Assembly (NCBI GenBank): GCA_046199005.1
Contig: CP176050.1
Coordinates: forward strand, 868,001 to 932,000
Direction of reading: 5' to 3'
Length of the DNA: 64,000 nt
From: Ascidiimonas sp046199005
GTDB lineage: Bacteria; Bacteroidota; Bacteroidia; Flavobacteriales; Flavobacteriaceae
Part shown: piece after piece, positions 1-8,580 of the stretch
Numbering within the stretch: the first letter of the stretch is position 1
Layout of the letters: every line of letters starts with the position of its first letter
Translations under genes and position numbers: made by a program
The notes under the pieces: model-generated
The model's database searches: none
What the model was told of the DNA's origin: nothing
What the model saw: only the letters and a program-made list of their open reading frames with translations

Positions 1-1294
1 CATCTGTGTAGCCTTTTAGCATCATCGCGTTCCACGAAGTGATAATTTTATCATCCAGGTCGGGCCTTTGTCTTTTTTTGCGATGTTCAAAGAGTATTTT
101 TTTACAATGAGTAATTTTGTTTCGTAAAGTTCCTTGATCGATTTTAAACCTTTCTGCAATTTCTATTTCGGTTTCACTGCGAATTAATACATACTTGCCA
201 TTTTCCCAATGACCATAATCGTTGATGTTGAAAAATTCTTTGAACAATGGGTAATCGTCTTTTAGCAATTTTTTCAATTCTTTCTCAGTCCAAATATAAA
301 AAGCTCCTTCTTCTGAAACACCTTCTTCATTGGTGCTATCTGCGTCTAAAGAAGCGTAAAATGAAAAATCAGGAGCCATTAGTTCTCGCTCTACAAATTC
401 CAGCGTTTCTTCTATCACTTGCTTATAAAGTTCATTTTTGGTGATCTTGAAAGCATTCGCATAGAGACTTACAAGTTGCGCATTATCGTATAGCATTTTT
501 TCAAAGTGAGGAACATGCCAGATGGCATCTACTGAGTACCTTGAAAATCCTCCTCCCAATGCATCATAAATTCCGCCATATGCCATCTTCGTGAGTGTCG
601 TATTTACGTAAGAGAGCAAATCATTATCGCTAGTGACCGTAGCGAATCGCAAGAAAAACTCAAAATTAACCGGCATCATAAATTTTGGTGCCCGGGTAGG
701 ACCACCATACTTTGGGTCAAAATAAGTAGACCATTCTTCCAGCGCCTTGTTCAAATGTTGCTTTGAGAATGCTTTATTACTTTTTTCAGCTATTTCATGC
801 AGACCCTTTACGCCGGCACTTAAATTAGACGCGTATTCTTCAATTTTACCAGGGGATTCCTTATAAAGTGAAGCAATTTGCTTCAGATACGATATCCAGT
901 CTTGTTTCCTAAAATAGGTGCCTCCCCATATAGGCCTGCCATCTGGTAATGCAATTACGTTCATGGGCCATCCGCCTGCTCCGGTCATTAATTGAATCGC
1001 ATCCATATAAATTTGATCAATATCTGGACGTTCTTCTCTGTCTACTTTTATATTTATAAAATTTGCATTCATTAAGGCTGCCACCTCCTCATCTTCAAAA
1101 CTTTCCCTTTCCATAACGTGGCACCAGTGACAGGCAGCGTAACCAACGCTTATAAGCATCATCTTATTTTCTTGCCTGGCAAGTTCAAGAGAATAATCGT
1201 TCCAGGGATACCAATTTACAGGATTGTGTGCATGCTGGAGTAAGTAGGGACTAGACTCCTTGATCAATGCATTTTCATATTTTTTTTCAGGCAT
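1..1294 (-). CDS. DUF255 / YyaL-type thioredoxin-domain protein (partial, C-terminus off left edge)
   Basis: I translated the minus strand from the ATG at 1294-1292 and it stays open to the window edge, giving about 431 residues. The start reads MPEKKYENALIKESSPYLLQ, followed by AHNPVNWYPW and a thioredoxin-like CHWCHVM motif (C55, C58), then VDREERPDID and GGWPMNV. These are hallmarks of the DUF255/spermatogenesis-associated protein 20 family, which has a thioredoxin-like N-domain and an (alpha/alpha)6 glycosidase-like body. The substrate is not known for this family, so no reaction is assigned. The full protein is usually 650-700 residues, so about a third is missing on the left. The dodecin terminator lies directly upstream, so this gene probably has its own promoter or depends on read-through. 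Confidence 0.9.
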   Translation of the reverse strand, partial: MPEKKYENALIKESSPYLLQHAHNPVNWYPWNDYSLELARQENKMMLISVGYAACHWCHVMERESFEDEEVAALMNANFINIKVDREERPDIDQIYMDAIQLMTGAGGWPMNVIALPDGRPIWGGTYFRKQDWISYLKQIASLYKESPGKIEEYASNLSAGVKGLHEIAEKSNKAFSKQHLNKALEEWSTYFDPKYGGPTRAPKFMMPVNFEFFLRFATVTSDNDLLSYVNTTLTKMAYGGIYDALGGGFSRYSVDAIWHVPHFEKMLYDNAQLVSLYANAFKITKNELYKQVIEETLEFVERELMAPDFSFYASLDADSTNEEGVSEEGAFYIWTEKELKKLLKDDYPLFKEFFNINDYGHWENGKYVLIRSETEIEIAERFKIDQGTLRNKITHCKKILFEHRKKRQRPDLDDKIITSWNAMMLKGYTD

Positions 1295-1298
1295 ATCC

Positions 1299-1326
1299 AA
1301 AAAAAAAGCGCCGTTTGGCGCCTTTT
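1299..1326 (-). terminator. Rho-independent terminator of the dodecin gene
   Basis: Read on the minus strand, a GGCGC/GCGCC stem with a 4-base loop is followed by a run of nine T. It lies 16 bases after the dodecin stop codon and just before the DUF255 start. Confidence 0.8.
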
Positions 1327-1341
1327 ATGATTTAGTGAAGG

Positions 1342-1542
1342 TTATTTTACTTCAAAAGTGATCTTGACATTTACACGAAACTCGGTTACGTCGTCGCCAT
1401 CAACGATCGCACTTTGTTCCTGAACATATACAGATCTTATATTGTTAATAGACTTTGCCGCTTGCTTTACAGCTTTTTTGGTGGCGTCTTCCCAACTTTC
1501 GTTTGAATTCGATAATACTTCAATTACTTTTAATACTGCCAT
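1342..1542 (-). CDS. Dodecin family flavin-binding protein
   Basis: This 66-residue protein begins MAVLKVIEVLSNSNESWEDA and matches the dodecin family over its full length. Recognisable parts are the KVIEVLSNSxxSWEDA start, the AVKQAAKSI helix and the final beta strand VNVKITFEVK. Dodecins assemble into hollow 12-mers that bind flavins (riboflavin, FMN or related) and are thought to buffer free flavin and limit flavin photochemistry. That role would fit a light-exposed marine bacterium, but this is inference. The gene is single and has its own terminator. Its start sits about 200 bases from the divergent phosphate permease gene. Confidence 0.92.
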   Translation of the reverse strand: MAVLKVIEVLSNSNESWEDATKKAVKQAAKSINNIRSVYVQEQSAIVDGDDVTEFRVNVKITFEVK

Positions 1543-1746
1543 TTTTATGATTTGATTTTAGATTAATTACTTTCTTTAAAATTAGGGTATTTTTTTTAGT
1601 TTTAAAAGTTTATTTTAGCGAGCAGAATAGAAATAGCAAGCGTTTATTAAGAGAAGTTTAAAGGTCAATAATGTTTTGGTAACAATTATTTAACCCTACT
1701 TTAAGTAAGTTGATAGACTTTTGTTTTCTAAATTCAGTTTCCTTAC

Positions 1747-3996
1747 ATGGAGCAGATTTACATGTTTATGATCTTTGCGTTGTTTGCGCTGGCTATCATC
1801 GATTTGGTAGTAGGAGTTAGTAATGACGCTGTAAATTTTTTGAACTCCGCTATCGGATCAAGAGCAGTTTCCCTGCGAACTATTATGATTGTTGCGAGCA
1901 TAGGTATTGCCATTGGGGCAGTATTCTCTAGCGGAATGATGGAAGTTGCTCGAAAGGGGATTTTTAACCCGGGGGAATTTATTTTTGAAGAGATCATGAT
2001 CATATTTATGGCGGTGATGATCACCGACATATTACTGCTGGATCTCTTTAATTCGCTTGGGCTTCCTACTTCAACTACTGTTTCTATCGTATTTGAGTTG
2101 CTTGGAGCTTCCGTAGCGATCGCAATGATTCAAATCTATCAGGATAATGCTTCCGTATCAGAATTAGTGAATTATATTAATTCCAGTCAGGCGATCGAAA
2201 TTATCAGGGGAATATTTTTGTCGGTGCTCATTGCTTTCGTGGTTGGTGCCTTTATTCAATACATTTCCCGTTTAATTTTTTCATTTCAATATGAAAGAAA
2301 TCTTAAGTTTACGGGGGGTATTTTTGGTGGAATATCACTTACTGCGATCACCTATTTTATTCTTATTAAAGGTTTAAAAGGAGTGTCCTTCATTAAACCG
2401 GAAACACTGGATTGGGTAGACGCCCACAAAATGACCATTCTCATGAGTAGTTTAGTGATTTGGACACTACTCTCTCAATTGTACATTTCATTATTTAAAG
2501 GAAATATTCTTCGGGTCATCATCATTGTTGGAACCTTTGCCCTGGCAATGGCTTTTGCAGGAAATGATCTGGTAAACTTTATTGGTGTCCCTATTGCTGC
2601 CTGGCAATCTTATACTTTGTGGCTGGATTCTGGTATGGATACACAAATGTCTATGAGTTTATTATCCGGAGCTGTGCAAACTCCTTCCTACCTGTTACTT
2701 ATCGCAGGAATTATCATGGTAGTGACCCTGTGGTTTTCTAAAAAGGCACGCTCTGTAGTAGAAACAGGGATTAACCTTTCAAGACAGGGAGAAGGAAGAG
2801 AAAAGTTTCAACCCAACCTTTTGTCAAGGCTTGTGGTTAGAGGTGCTGTTAATCTGAGTGCAGGCATTGAGTACGTGTTGCCCAATTCTTTCGTAAAAAA
2901 ATTAGGCAGCAGGTTTGAAAAGACGGTAGAAAAGAAAGGTAAAAAAATTGAAGAACCTGCATTTGATTTTGTAAGGGCTTCTGTGAACTTAGTAGTTGCA
3001 AGTATTTTGATTTCAATTGGTACATCTCTAAAGCTTCCACTTTCAACCACCTATGTGACTTTTATGGTAGCTATGGGTACCTCACTCGCAGATAAAGCAT
3101 GGGGTAGAGAAAGTGCGGTCTTTAGAGTGGCAGGTGTTTTAAATGTTATTGGTGGTTGGTTCGTAACAGCCTTGGTAGCATTTCTTGCAGCGGCTACCTT
3201 TGCTTCCGTTATCTATTATGGAGGAATATATGCGATCGTAGGGCTTTTATTGCTTGCGGCTGTGCTGTTGATAAGAAGTTTTATAGTTTATAAGAGAACG
3301 GAAAAAGAAAAGAATGAAAATCGAAAGTTTGACCGTACAGATCTAATAACCATCAATGAGATAATAACTGAAAGTTCTGATAACATCTCGAACGTAATCA
3401 AACGAATTAATAAGCTTTATAGTGAGGTCGTTGACAATATAGGCTTACAGGATCTGAGCAAACTCAAAAAGAATAAAAAGAGTCTTCGTAAGCTTGAAGG
3501 AGTGGTAGACGAATTAAAAGATGAGATATTTTACTTTATAAAATCTTTAGATGATTCCTCAGTAGAAGCCAGTAGATTTTACATCCTTATTTTAGACTAT
3601 CTTCAAGATATGTCTCAATCTATCGGATATATTGTGAAGAGCAGCTACGGGCACGTTAACAATAACCATAAGAAATTAAAATTCAATCAGATCCGCGATT
3701 TAAAAGGTATTGATAACGATCTTCAGGTTTTATTTGACCGAGTACAGGAAACCTTTGATAATGAGTCTTTTGAAAAGATTAATGCAATAATCGATGAAAA
3801 GCAGCAGCTTCTCAACCATGTTTCTCAGCTAATTCAAAAACAAATAGAACGCATTCGATCTACAGAGACGAGCCCTAAAAATACAAAATTGTATTTTGGC
3901 TTGTTGTTGGAAACAAAAGATCTTATTTCTGCAACGATGAATCTTCTGCAGCTTTTTCAGGAGTTTCATAATGATTACAAAAAGGTAATAAACTAG
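1747..3996 (+). CDS. Inorganic phosphate transporter, PiT family, with PhoU-like C-terminal extension
   Basis: The 749-residue membrane protein carries the duplicated PiT signature: VSNDAVNFLNS (N26, D27, N30) near the N-terminus and AGNDLVNFIG (N273, D274) in the second half. About ten to twelve hydrophobic segments span residues 1-525. PiT permeases import phosphate (usually as a metal-phosphate complex) with H+ or Na+. The last 220 residues, from about 530, are soluble and helical (DLITINEIITESSDNISNVI onward) and resemble PhoU-like helical bundles fused to transporters in Bacteroidota. E. coli PitA is about 500 residues, so the tail explains the extra length. A second, unrelated phosphate symporter with a similar helical tail lies at 24698-26455. 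Confidence 0.9.
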   Translation: MEQIYMFMIFALFALAIIDLVVGVSNDAVNFLNSAIGSRAVSLRTIMIVASIGIAIGAVFSSGMMEVARKGIFNPGEFIFEEIMIIFMAVMITDILLLDLFNSLGLPTSTTVSIVFELLGASVAIAMIQIYQDNASVSELVNYINSSQAIEIIRGIFLSVLIAFVVGAFIQYISRLIFSFQYERNLKFTGGIFGGISLTAITYFILIKGLKGVSFIKPETLDWVDAHKMTILMSSLVIWTLLSQLYISLFKGNILRVIIIVGTFALAMAFAGNDLVNFIGVPIAAWQSYTLWLDSGMDTQMSMSLLSGAVQTPSYLLLIAGIIMVVTLWFSKKARSVVETGINLSRQGEGREKFQPNLLSRLVVRGAVNLSAGIEYVLPNSFVKKLGSRFEKTVEKKGKKIEEPAFDFVRASVNLVVASILISIGTSLKLPLSTTYVTFMVAMGTSLADKAWGRESAVFRVAGVLNVIGGWFVTALVAFLAAATFASVIYYGGIYAIVGLLLLAAVLLIRSFIVYKRTEKEKNENRKFDRTDLITINEIITESSDNISNVIKRINKLYSEVVDNIGLQDLSKLKKNKKSLRKLEGVVDELKDEIFYFIKSLDDSSVEASRFYILILDYLQDMSQSIGYIVKSSYGHVNNNHKKLKFNQIRDLKGIDNDLQVLFDRVQETFDNESFEKINAIIDEKQQLLNHVSQLIQKQIERIRSTETSPKNTKLYFGLLLETKDLISATMNLLQLFQEFHNDYKKVIN

Positions 3997-4002
3997 AACA
4001 AA

Positions 4003-4036
4003 AAAAGAAGAACCATCTATGGCTCTTCTTTTTTAA
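4003..4036. terminator. Bidirectional terminator between convergent PiT and Nfu genes
   Basis: An AAGAAGA...TCTTCTT hairpin with an A-run on the left and a T-run on the right starts 7 bases after the PiT stop. One mismatch is present in the stem. It can serve both convergent genes. Confidence 0.75.
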
Positions 4037-4064
4037 TATTTTAAAAATTATTCCTTTTAGGAAG

Positions 4065-4991
4065 TTATCCGTTTAGTGCTACCACTTCATTAACCTTATC
4101 CTGAAGCATATTTTTAAGCATGGTCTCTATACCATTTTTTAATGTGAACGTTGAGGAAGGACAACCACTGCAAGCTCCCTGTAAAATAACTTTTACGGTT
4201 TTACTTTCACTATTGTAAGAATCAAACATAATATTTCCTCCATCACTCGCTACCGCAGGTTTAACATACTCTTCCAGAATTTGAACGATTTGCTGGGAGG
4301 TGTCATCCAACGATTCTAAAGGTTGGGCAGATACCCCCGGTTGTTTTACCTGGCCTTGAACAGATGCCGCAGCGCCTTTTGCATTTTCGGTTACAATAAC
4401 GCCCCCGTTAGCGATGTGATTTGTAATGAATTCTCTGATTTCCATTGTGATATCATTCCAGTCTGCCACATCAAATTTAGTTACAGAAAGATAATTCTCA
4501 TCCATAAACACTTCTTTAACAAATGGAAAATTAAACAAGGCTTTCGCAAGAGGAGATTCTGTAGCCTCATCGATATTCTTAAACTCGAACACCTGAGGAA
4601 CTAATATCTTATTGGCAACGAATTTCATTACCGATGGATTTGGGGTACTTTCTGCATAAATAGTAATAGGAACCTTTTTCGACGATGAATTTGCAGCTTC
4701 GATCACCGCTGGTTGTCCACCATTGAGATAGGCGGTAATTTGCTCGGCTACTTCCTCCTGTACCTCTTCCCATTCGACTATATTGTATCTTTCAATGCCA
4801 ATAAAATTTCCTGATATAAAAACGGTCTTTACGAAGGGAAGGTAAAACAATTGCTGTGCGAGCGGTGAATTAGTTGCTTCATCAATATTTTTGTACTCAT
4901 AACTTCGCTGTTCTGTAAGGAATTTATTTGCTTCAAACTTAATGATTGTAGGATTATTTGTAGGCTCTATTTTGAGCGTGATCTTCTCCAT
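4065..4991 (-). CDS. Nfu-type iron-sulfur cluster scaffold/carrier with two N-terminal Nfu domains
   Basis: The 308-residue protein has a C-terminal NifU-like domain (about residues 225-308) with the cluster-binding motif GACSGCPSS (CxxC) and the start VKPAVASDGGNI. In front of it are two copies of the Nfu N-domain. The first covers residues 1-90 (EPTNNPTIIKFEANKFL, NIDEATNSPLAQQLF) and the second about 105-200 (ESTPNPSVMKFVANKIL, NIDEATESPLAKALF). Nfu proteins carry [4Fe-4S] clusters to apoproteins. Most Nfu proteins have a single N-domain, so the internal duplication is notable, although I believe it recurs in Bacteroidota. The gene stands alone and converges with the PiT gene. Confidence 0.93.
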   Translation of the reverse strand: MEKITLKIEPTNNPTIIKFEANKFLTEQRSYEYKNIDEATNSPLAQQLFYLPFVKTVFISGNFIGIERYNIVEWEEVQEEVAEQITAYLNGGQPAVIEAANSSSKKVPITIYAESTPNPSVMKFVANKILVPQVFEFKNIDEATESPLAKALFNFPFVKEVFMDENYLSVTKFDVADWNDITMEIREFITNHIANGGVIVTENAKGAAASVQGQVKQPGVSAQPLESLDDTSQQIVQILEEYVKPAVASDGGNIMFDSYNSESKTVKVILQGACSGCPSSTFTLKNGIETMLKNMLQDKVNEVVALNG

Positions 4992-5069
4992 TTTTTTAAA
5001 TTTTTTTCAAAATTACAAAAAGATAAAGCGAGTTTTTAATATATTTACATCCCAGACCCCAAATTTAAC

Positions 5070-7436
5070 ATGAAAAAACTTTGTTATATACTTGTTTTTT
5101 TCACGGCTAACCTATATTGTCAAATTACCGTAGATGACACCTCATTTTCAACACAGCAATTAGTTGAAAATGTTCTGATTAATAGTCCCTGCGCGATCAC
5201 TTCAAATTTTAGCAGTAGAACCGGAACTGCCGTTGGTATCAACGGAATTGGTTATTTCGAAAATAATGGTACTACTTTTCCTTTTACGAACGGGATTGTA
5301 TTAAGTACAGGCAAGGCTTCTTCTGTACCAGGGCCAAATGTAGACAGTCATACAGGTGAAGGGATAGGCGCGGCATGGTATGGGGATTCTGATCTGGAGT
5401 CGATAACAGGAACGACCAATACCCAAAATGCTTCTTATATTGAGTTTGATTTTATACCGTACGCAAATACAATAAGTTTTGACTTTCTGTTTGCCTCTGA
5501 AGAATATTTCCTTGATTTTCCCTGCCGGTTTTCAGATGTTTTTGCCTTTATTTTAACCGATTCAAATGGCGTTTCTACTAACCTTGCAGTTATACCGGGT
5601 ACAGACATACCTGTAAAAGTGACCGAGATACATGAGGCAATACCAGGAGCAAATGGATGTCCGGCAAAAAACGAGACTTACTTCGATCAATATAACAATC
5701 CTATTAATTCTGCTATTAGTCTTAATGGTAATACGGTTGCTATGACTGCGTTCTCTGAGGTGACTCCGGGAGAACAGTATACCATTAAGTTGGTAATTGC
5801 AGATGCGGAAGATGGTAACTACGATTCTGCCGTATTCATTAATGGAGGGAGTTTTGAGGTAAAAGCAGATCTGGGCGAAGACAGGACCATCGCAAACGGT
5901 AATGCTGTATGTCCCGGAACTTCTGTTACTCTGGATGCCAATATCTTTGGCACCGCTACTTACAGCTGGTTTAAAGATGGTAATCTTTTAACAGGTGAAA
6001 CTGCATCAACATTAGAAGTTACCGATGCGGGAACTTACCGTCTTGAATTTAATGCTAATGGAGGTTGTCTGGGTTCTGATGAGATTGTAATTGAGTATGC
6101 AAACCCTACGCCCTTTGTGGTGCCTTCTGCCATAGAAGTATGCAGTCCTGAAGGGAACAATTCTGAAACTGTTAACCTTAGCATACGAGAAGATCAAATG
6201 CGGGATGGCGACACCAGCTTACGCTTTGCTTATTATGAGACGCAGGCAGCAGTAACTGCAGGAACTCCTATTTTGAACCCTTCTTCCTATCAAAACCTTT
6301 CAAACCCGCAAACAGTTATTGTTGAGATCACTTCAGATTTGGGCTGTAAAACATATACCAACCTTGAGATCATAATCAACCAGTTTCCGCCGATCAATGT
6401 AAATCCTACGGTCTATGAGGCTTGTGATGATGACAATGATGGCAGCGCTGTTTTTGACCTGAATTCACGTATAGGGAATATATTGAACGGAGCAACCGGA
6501 GTTGATATCTGGTTTTATCGCGATCGAAGTTCAGCAGCAGATGGCCTCGTTTCAGAAAGAATTGTCAACACTGGCAGTTTTATTAACGACCGATCCCTTG
6601 AACAGGAAATTTACGTACGTGCAGAAGCTTTTGGCAATACATGTTCTGTAATTTTCCCTTTGCAACTTCGAGTATTACAATTACCTGAACTAACCTTGCA
6701 GGACACTTATTCTTTATGTCTTGATGCATTTGGAAATCCTTTAGCTCCTTTACCCGTGATTGATACGGGACTCTCAGATGTAAATTTCATCTTTACCTGG
6801 TACAGAGGAGCGACAGACGATCCAGCTCAGGTCATAACGGGTGAAACCAATGGTTTCTATGTCTATGATAGCGAGGGAGAATTCTCGGTCAAGATTACTA
6901 GTAGGGCATCTAATTGTGAAGTTCTATTAAGCACGACGGTAGTTGCCTCCAGCCCGCCGGAAACTCTCTCAGTTGTTTTAGAAGCGAGTCCTTTCTCCGG
7001 TAACAATACGGTTATTGCCACTGCAACGGGATCTGGCAATTATCTATATGCTTTAAATGACAGCGAGCCACAAACCTCGGGAACCTTTACAAACGTCTCG
7101 CCTGGGAATTATACGGTGTCTGCTTTCGATGAATTTGGTTGCGGAGTACTTACCGAAGAGATCACAATTCTCGGTTATATGCGATTTTTTACGCCGAATG
7201 GTGATGGTGTAAATGATTTTTGGGATACGACTTCATTTTCTTCTTTATCAAATTTAGAAATTCATATATTTGACAGATTCGGAAAACTTTTGAAAGTGCT
7301 TAATCAGAACAATAGAAGCTGGGATGGCACGTTTAATGGAAGTATGGTTCCTTCTGGCGATTATTGGTTTCAGGCAAGTTTTGTTGAAAACAATGCCCAA
7401 CAAACCGTCAAGGGGCACTTTGCCTTAAAACGTTGA
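5070..7436 (+). CDS. Secreted choice-of-anchor L protein with T9SS type B sorting domain
   Basis: This 788-residue protein has a signal peptide (MKKLCYILVFFTANLYCQ). A choice-of-anchor L region follows (about 20-270) with SFDFLFASEEYFLDFPCRFSD-like sequence, then Ig-like beta repeats (about 270-690). The C-terminus is a CHU_C/type B sorting domain, with FFTPNGDGVNDFWD, IFDRFGKLL, WDGTFNGSMVPSGDYWF and a final KGHFALKR. Type B tails direct export through the type IX secretion system and, in gliding flavobacteria, attachment to SprF-type partners. The PorP/SprF gene starts 2 bases after the stop, the usual pairing. A surface adhesin or gliding-associated role is likely. The cargo function itself is unknown. 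Confidence 0.9.
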   Translation: MKKLCYILVFFTANLYCQITVDDTSFSTQQLVENVLINSPCAITSNFSSRTGTAVGINGIGYFENNGTTFPFTNGIVLSTGKASSVPGPNVDSHTGEGIGAAWYGDSDLESITGTTNTQNASYIEFDFIPYANTISFDFLFASEEYFLDFPCRFSDVFAFILTDSNGVSTNLAVIPGTDIPVKVTEIHEAIPGANGCPAKNETYFDQYNNPINSAISLNGNTVAMTAFSEVTPGEQYTIKLVIADAEDGNYDSAVFINGGSFEVKADLGEDRTIANGNAVCPGTSVTLDANIFGTATYSWFKDGNLLTGETASTLEVTDAGTYRLEFNANGGCLGSDEIVIEYANPTPFVVPSAIEVCSPEGNNSETVNLSIREDQMRDGDTSLRFAYYETQAAVTAGTPILNPSSYQNLSNPQTVIVEITSDLGCKTYTNLEIIINQFPPINVNPTVYEACDDDNDGSAVFDLNSRIGNILNGATGVDIWFYRDRSSAADGLVSERIVNTGSFINDRSLEQEIYVRAEAFGNTCSVIFPLQLRVLQLPELTLQDTYSLCLDAFGNPLAPLPVIDTGLSDVNFIFTWYRGATDDPAQVITGETNGFYVYDSEGEFSVKITSRASNCEVLLSTTVVASSPPETLSVVLEASPFSGNNTVIATATGSGNYLYALNDSEPQTSGTFTNVSPGNYTVSAFDEFGCGVLTEEITILGYMRFFTPNGDGVNDFWDTTSFSSLSNLEIHIFDRFGKLLKVLNQNNRSWDGTFNGSMVPSGDYWFQASFVENNAQQTVKGHFALKR

Positions 7437-7437
7437 T

Positions 7438-8430
7438 ATGAGAAAATCTTTAGTAGTATTCATAATAACCTTGCTGGGTTTTACAACGTATGCACAGGAA
7501 GGACTCCCGGTGTATTTTGATTACCTTTCTGATAATTATTATTTAATTCATCCTGCCATGGCAGGCGTCGGACAGGGTGGTAAAGTACGGCTTACAGCAA
7601 GAAAACAATGGTTCGACGTAGATGAAGCGCCGAGTCTTCAAACCTTAAATGCACATCTTCGTGTAGGTGATAGAAGTGGGGTTGGAGCCATTTTATTCAA
7701 CGATCAAAACGGATATCATTCACAAACAGGTATTAAGCTAACGTATGCGCATCATTTGCTCTTTTCGAGAAATATGGTAGACCTCAATCAGCTGTCATTC
7801 GGGATGAGTGTGGGTCTGGTACAAAGTAATCTGGATGAAACCGAATTTGCGTCTTTTTTCCCGGATCCAATTATTAACGGGACCGATAATAGCGTGAGTT
7901 ATTTTAATGTGGATATAGGGATGTCTTATAATTTTCTTGATTTCTATGCACATTTTACCGTTCAGAATGCTTTGGGAACCGGAAGAGATCTATATACAGC
8001 ACAAGAGTTTGACAACTTAAGAAGGTATTTGCTATCTGCAGGTTATGTATTTGGAAAAACTGATTGGCAGTTTGAGCCTTCTTTTCTCTTTCAGGCAACA
8101 GAGTTTACCAACGAGAAAACGATAGACCTCAATGCTAAGGTCTACAAAGATGTTTCCTTTGGAAAAGTCTGGGGTGGTCTATCCTATAGAAGAAGTTTTG
8201 ATGGTGCCGTCTTCAATTCGGCTGGCGGTTTGTCTGAGCAAAAGCTACAGTTGATCACGCCAATTCTTGGTGTTAACTATAAGAAATTTATGTTTGCTTA
8301 TACCTATTCTTATCAAACAGGAGATATACGTTTAGACAGCGGGGGTTTTCATCAAATCACACTTGGATATAATTTCTTAGGCTCAGACGAAAAACCATAT
8401 GATTGTACCTGTCCGGCTGTAAATTATTAA
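7438..8430 (+). CDS. PorP/SprF family type IX secretion outer-membrane protein
   Basis: The 330-residue protein has a signal peptide (MRKSLVVFIITLLGFTTYAQ) followed by the family start GLPVYFDYLSDNYYLIHPAMAG and LTARKQWFDVDEAPSLQTLNAH. The rest is rich in alternating beta-strand sequence, as expected for an outer-membrane barrel, and ends in a strand plus a short Cys-containing tail (CTCPAVNY). PorP/SprF proteins work with the T9SS to export and anchor type B cargo. The gene starts 2 bases after the cargo gene's stop, so the two are surely co-transcribed. A terminator follows. Confidence 0.93.
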   Translation: MRKSLVVFIITLLGFTTYAQEGLPVYFDYLSDNYYLIHPAMAGVGQGGKVRLTARKQWFDVDEAPSLQTLNAHLRVGDRSGVGAILFNDQNGYHSQTGIKLTYAHHLLFSRNMVDLNQLSFGMSVGLVQSNLDETEFASFFPDPIINGTDNSVSYFNVDIGMSYNFLDFYAHFTVQNALGTGRDLYTAQEFDNLRRYLLSAGYVFGKTDWQFEPSFLFQATEFTNEKTIDLNAKVYKDVSFGKVWGGLSYRRSFDGAVFNSAGGLSEQKLQLITPILGVNYKKFMFAYTYSYQTGDIRLDSGGFHQITLGYNFLGSDEKPYDCTCPAVNY

Positions 8431-8437
8431 CATAAAA

Positions 8438-8460
8438 AAAGCGGGACATCCCGCTCTTTC
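8438..8460 (+). terminator. Terminator of the T9SS cargo/PorP operon
   Basis: An AGCGGGA/TCCCGCT hairpin with a short loop is followed by a T-rich stretch, 10 bases after the PorP stop codon. Confidence 0.75.
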
Positions 8461-8479
8461 TATTCTTATTCTGTTCCTT

Positions 8480-8580
8480 TTATTGGCACCGCCAAAGGGT
8501 CTAATACCCCCAAGGCTTGACTCGAAATTAAACATTTGTTTCAAGCAAGTGTCTGATGGGCTTGCCCTGAGGTAGTTTAC
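8480..8580. repeat. Interspersed ~100-bp repeat, copy A
   Basis: The segment from TTATTGGCACCGCCAAAGGG to CCCTGAGGTAGTTTAC matches 27785-27885 at roughly 80% identity with few gaps (my by-eye alignment). It contains an imperfect CCC-AAGGCTT palindrome in this copy; the cleaner form CCCGAGGCTTGCCTC is in copy B. It starts just after the PorP terminator and runs over the stop codon of the convergent VWA gene. No ORF lies within it. It looks like a non-autonomous REP/MITE-type element. Confidence 0.7.
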
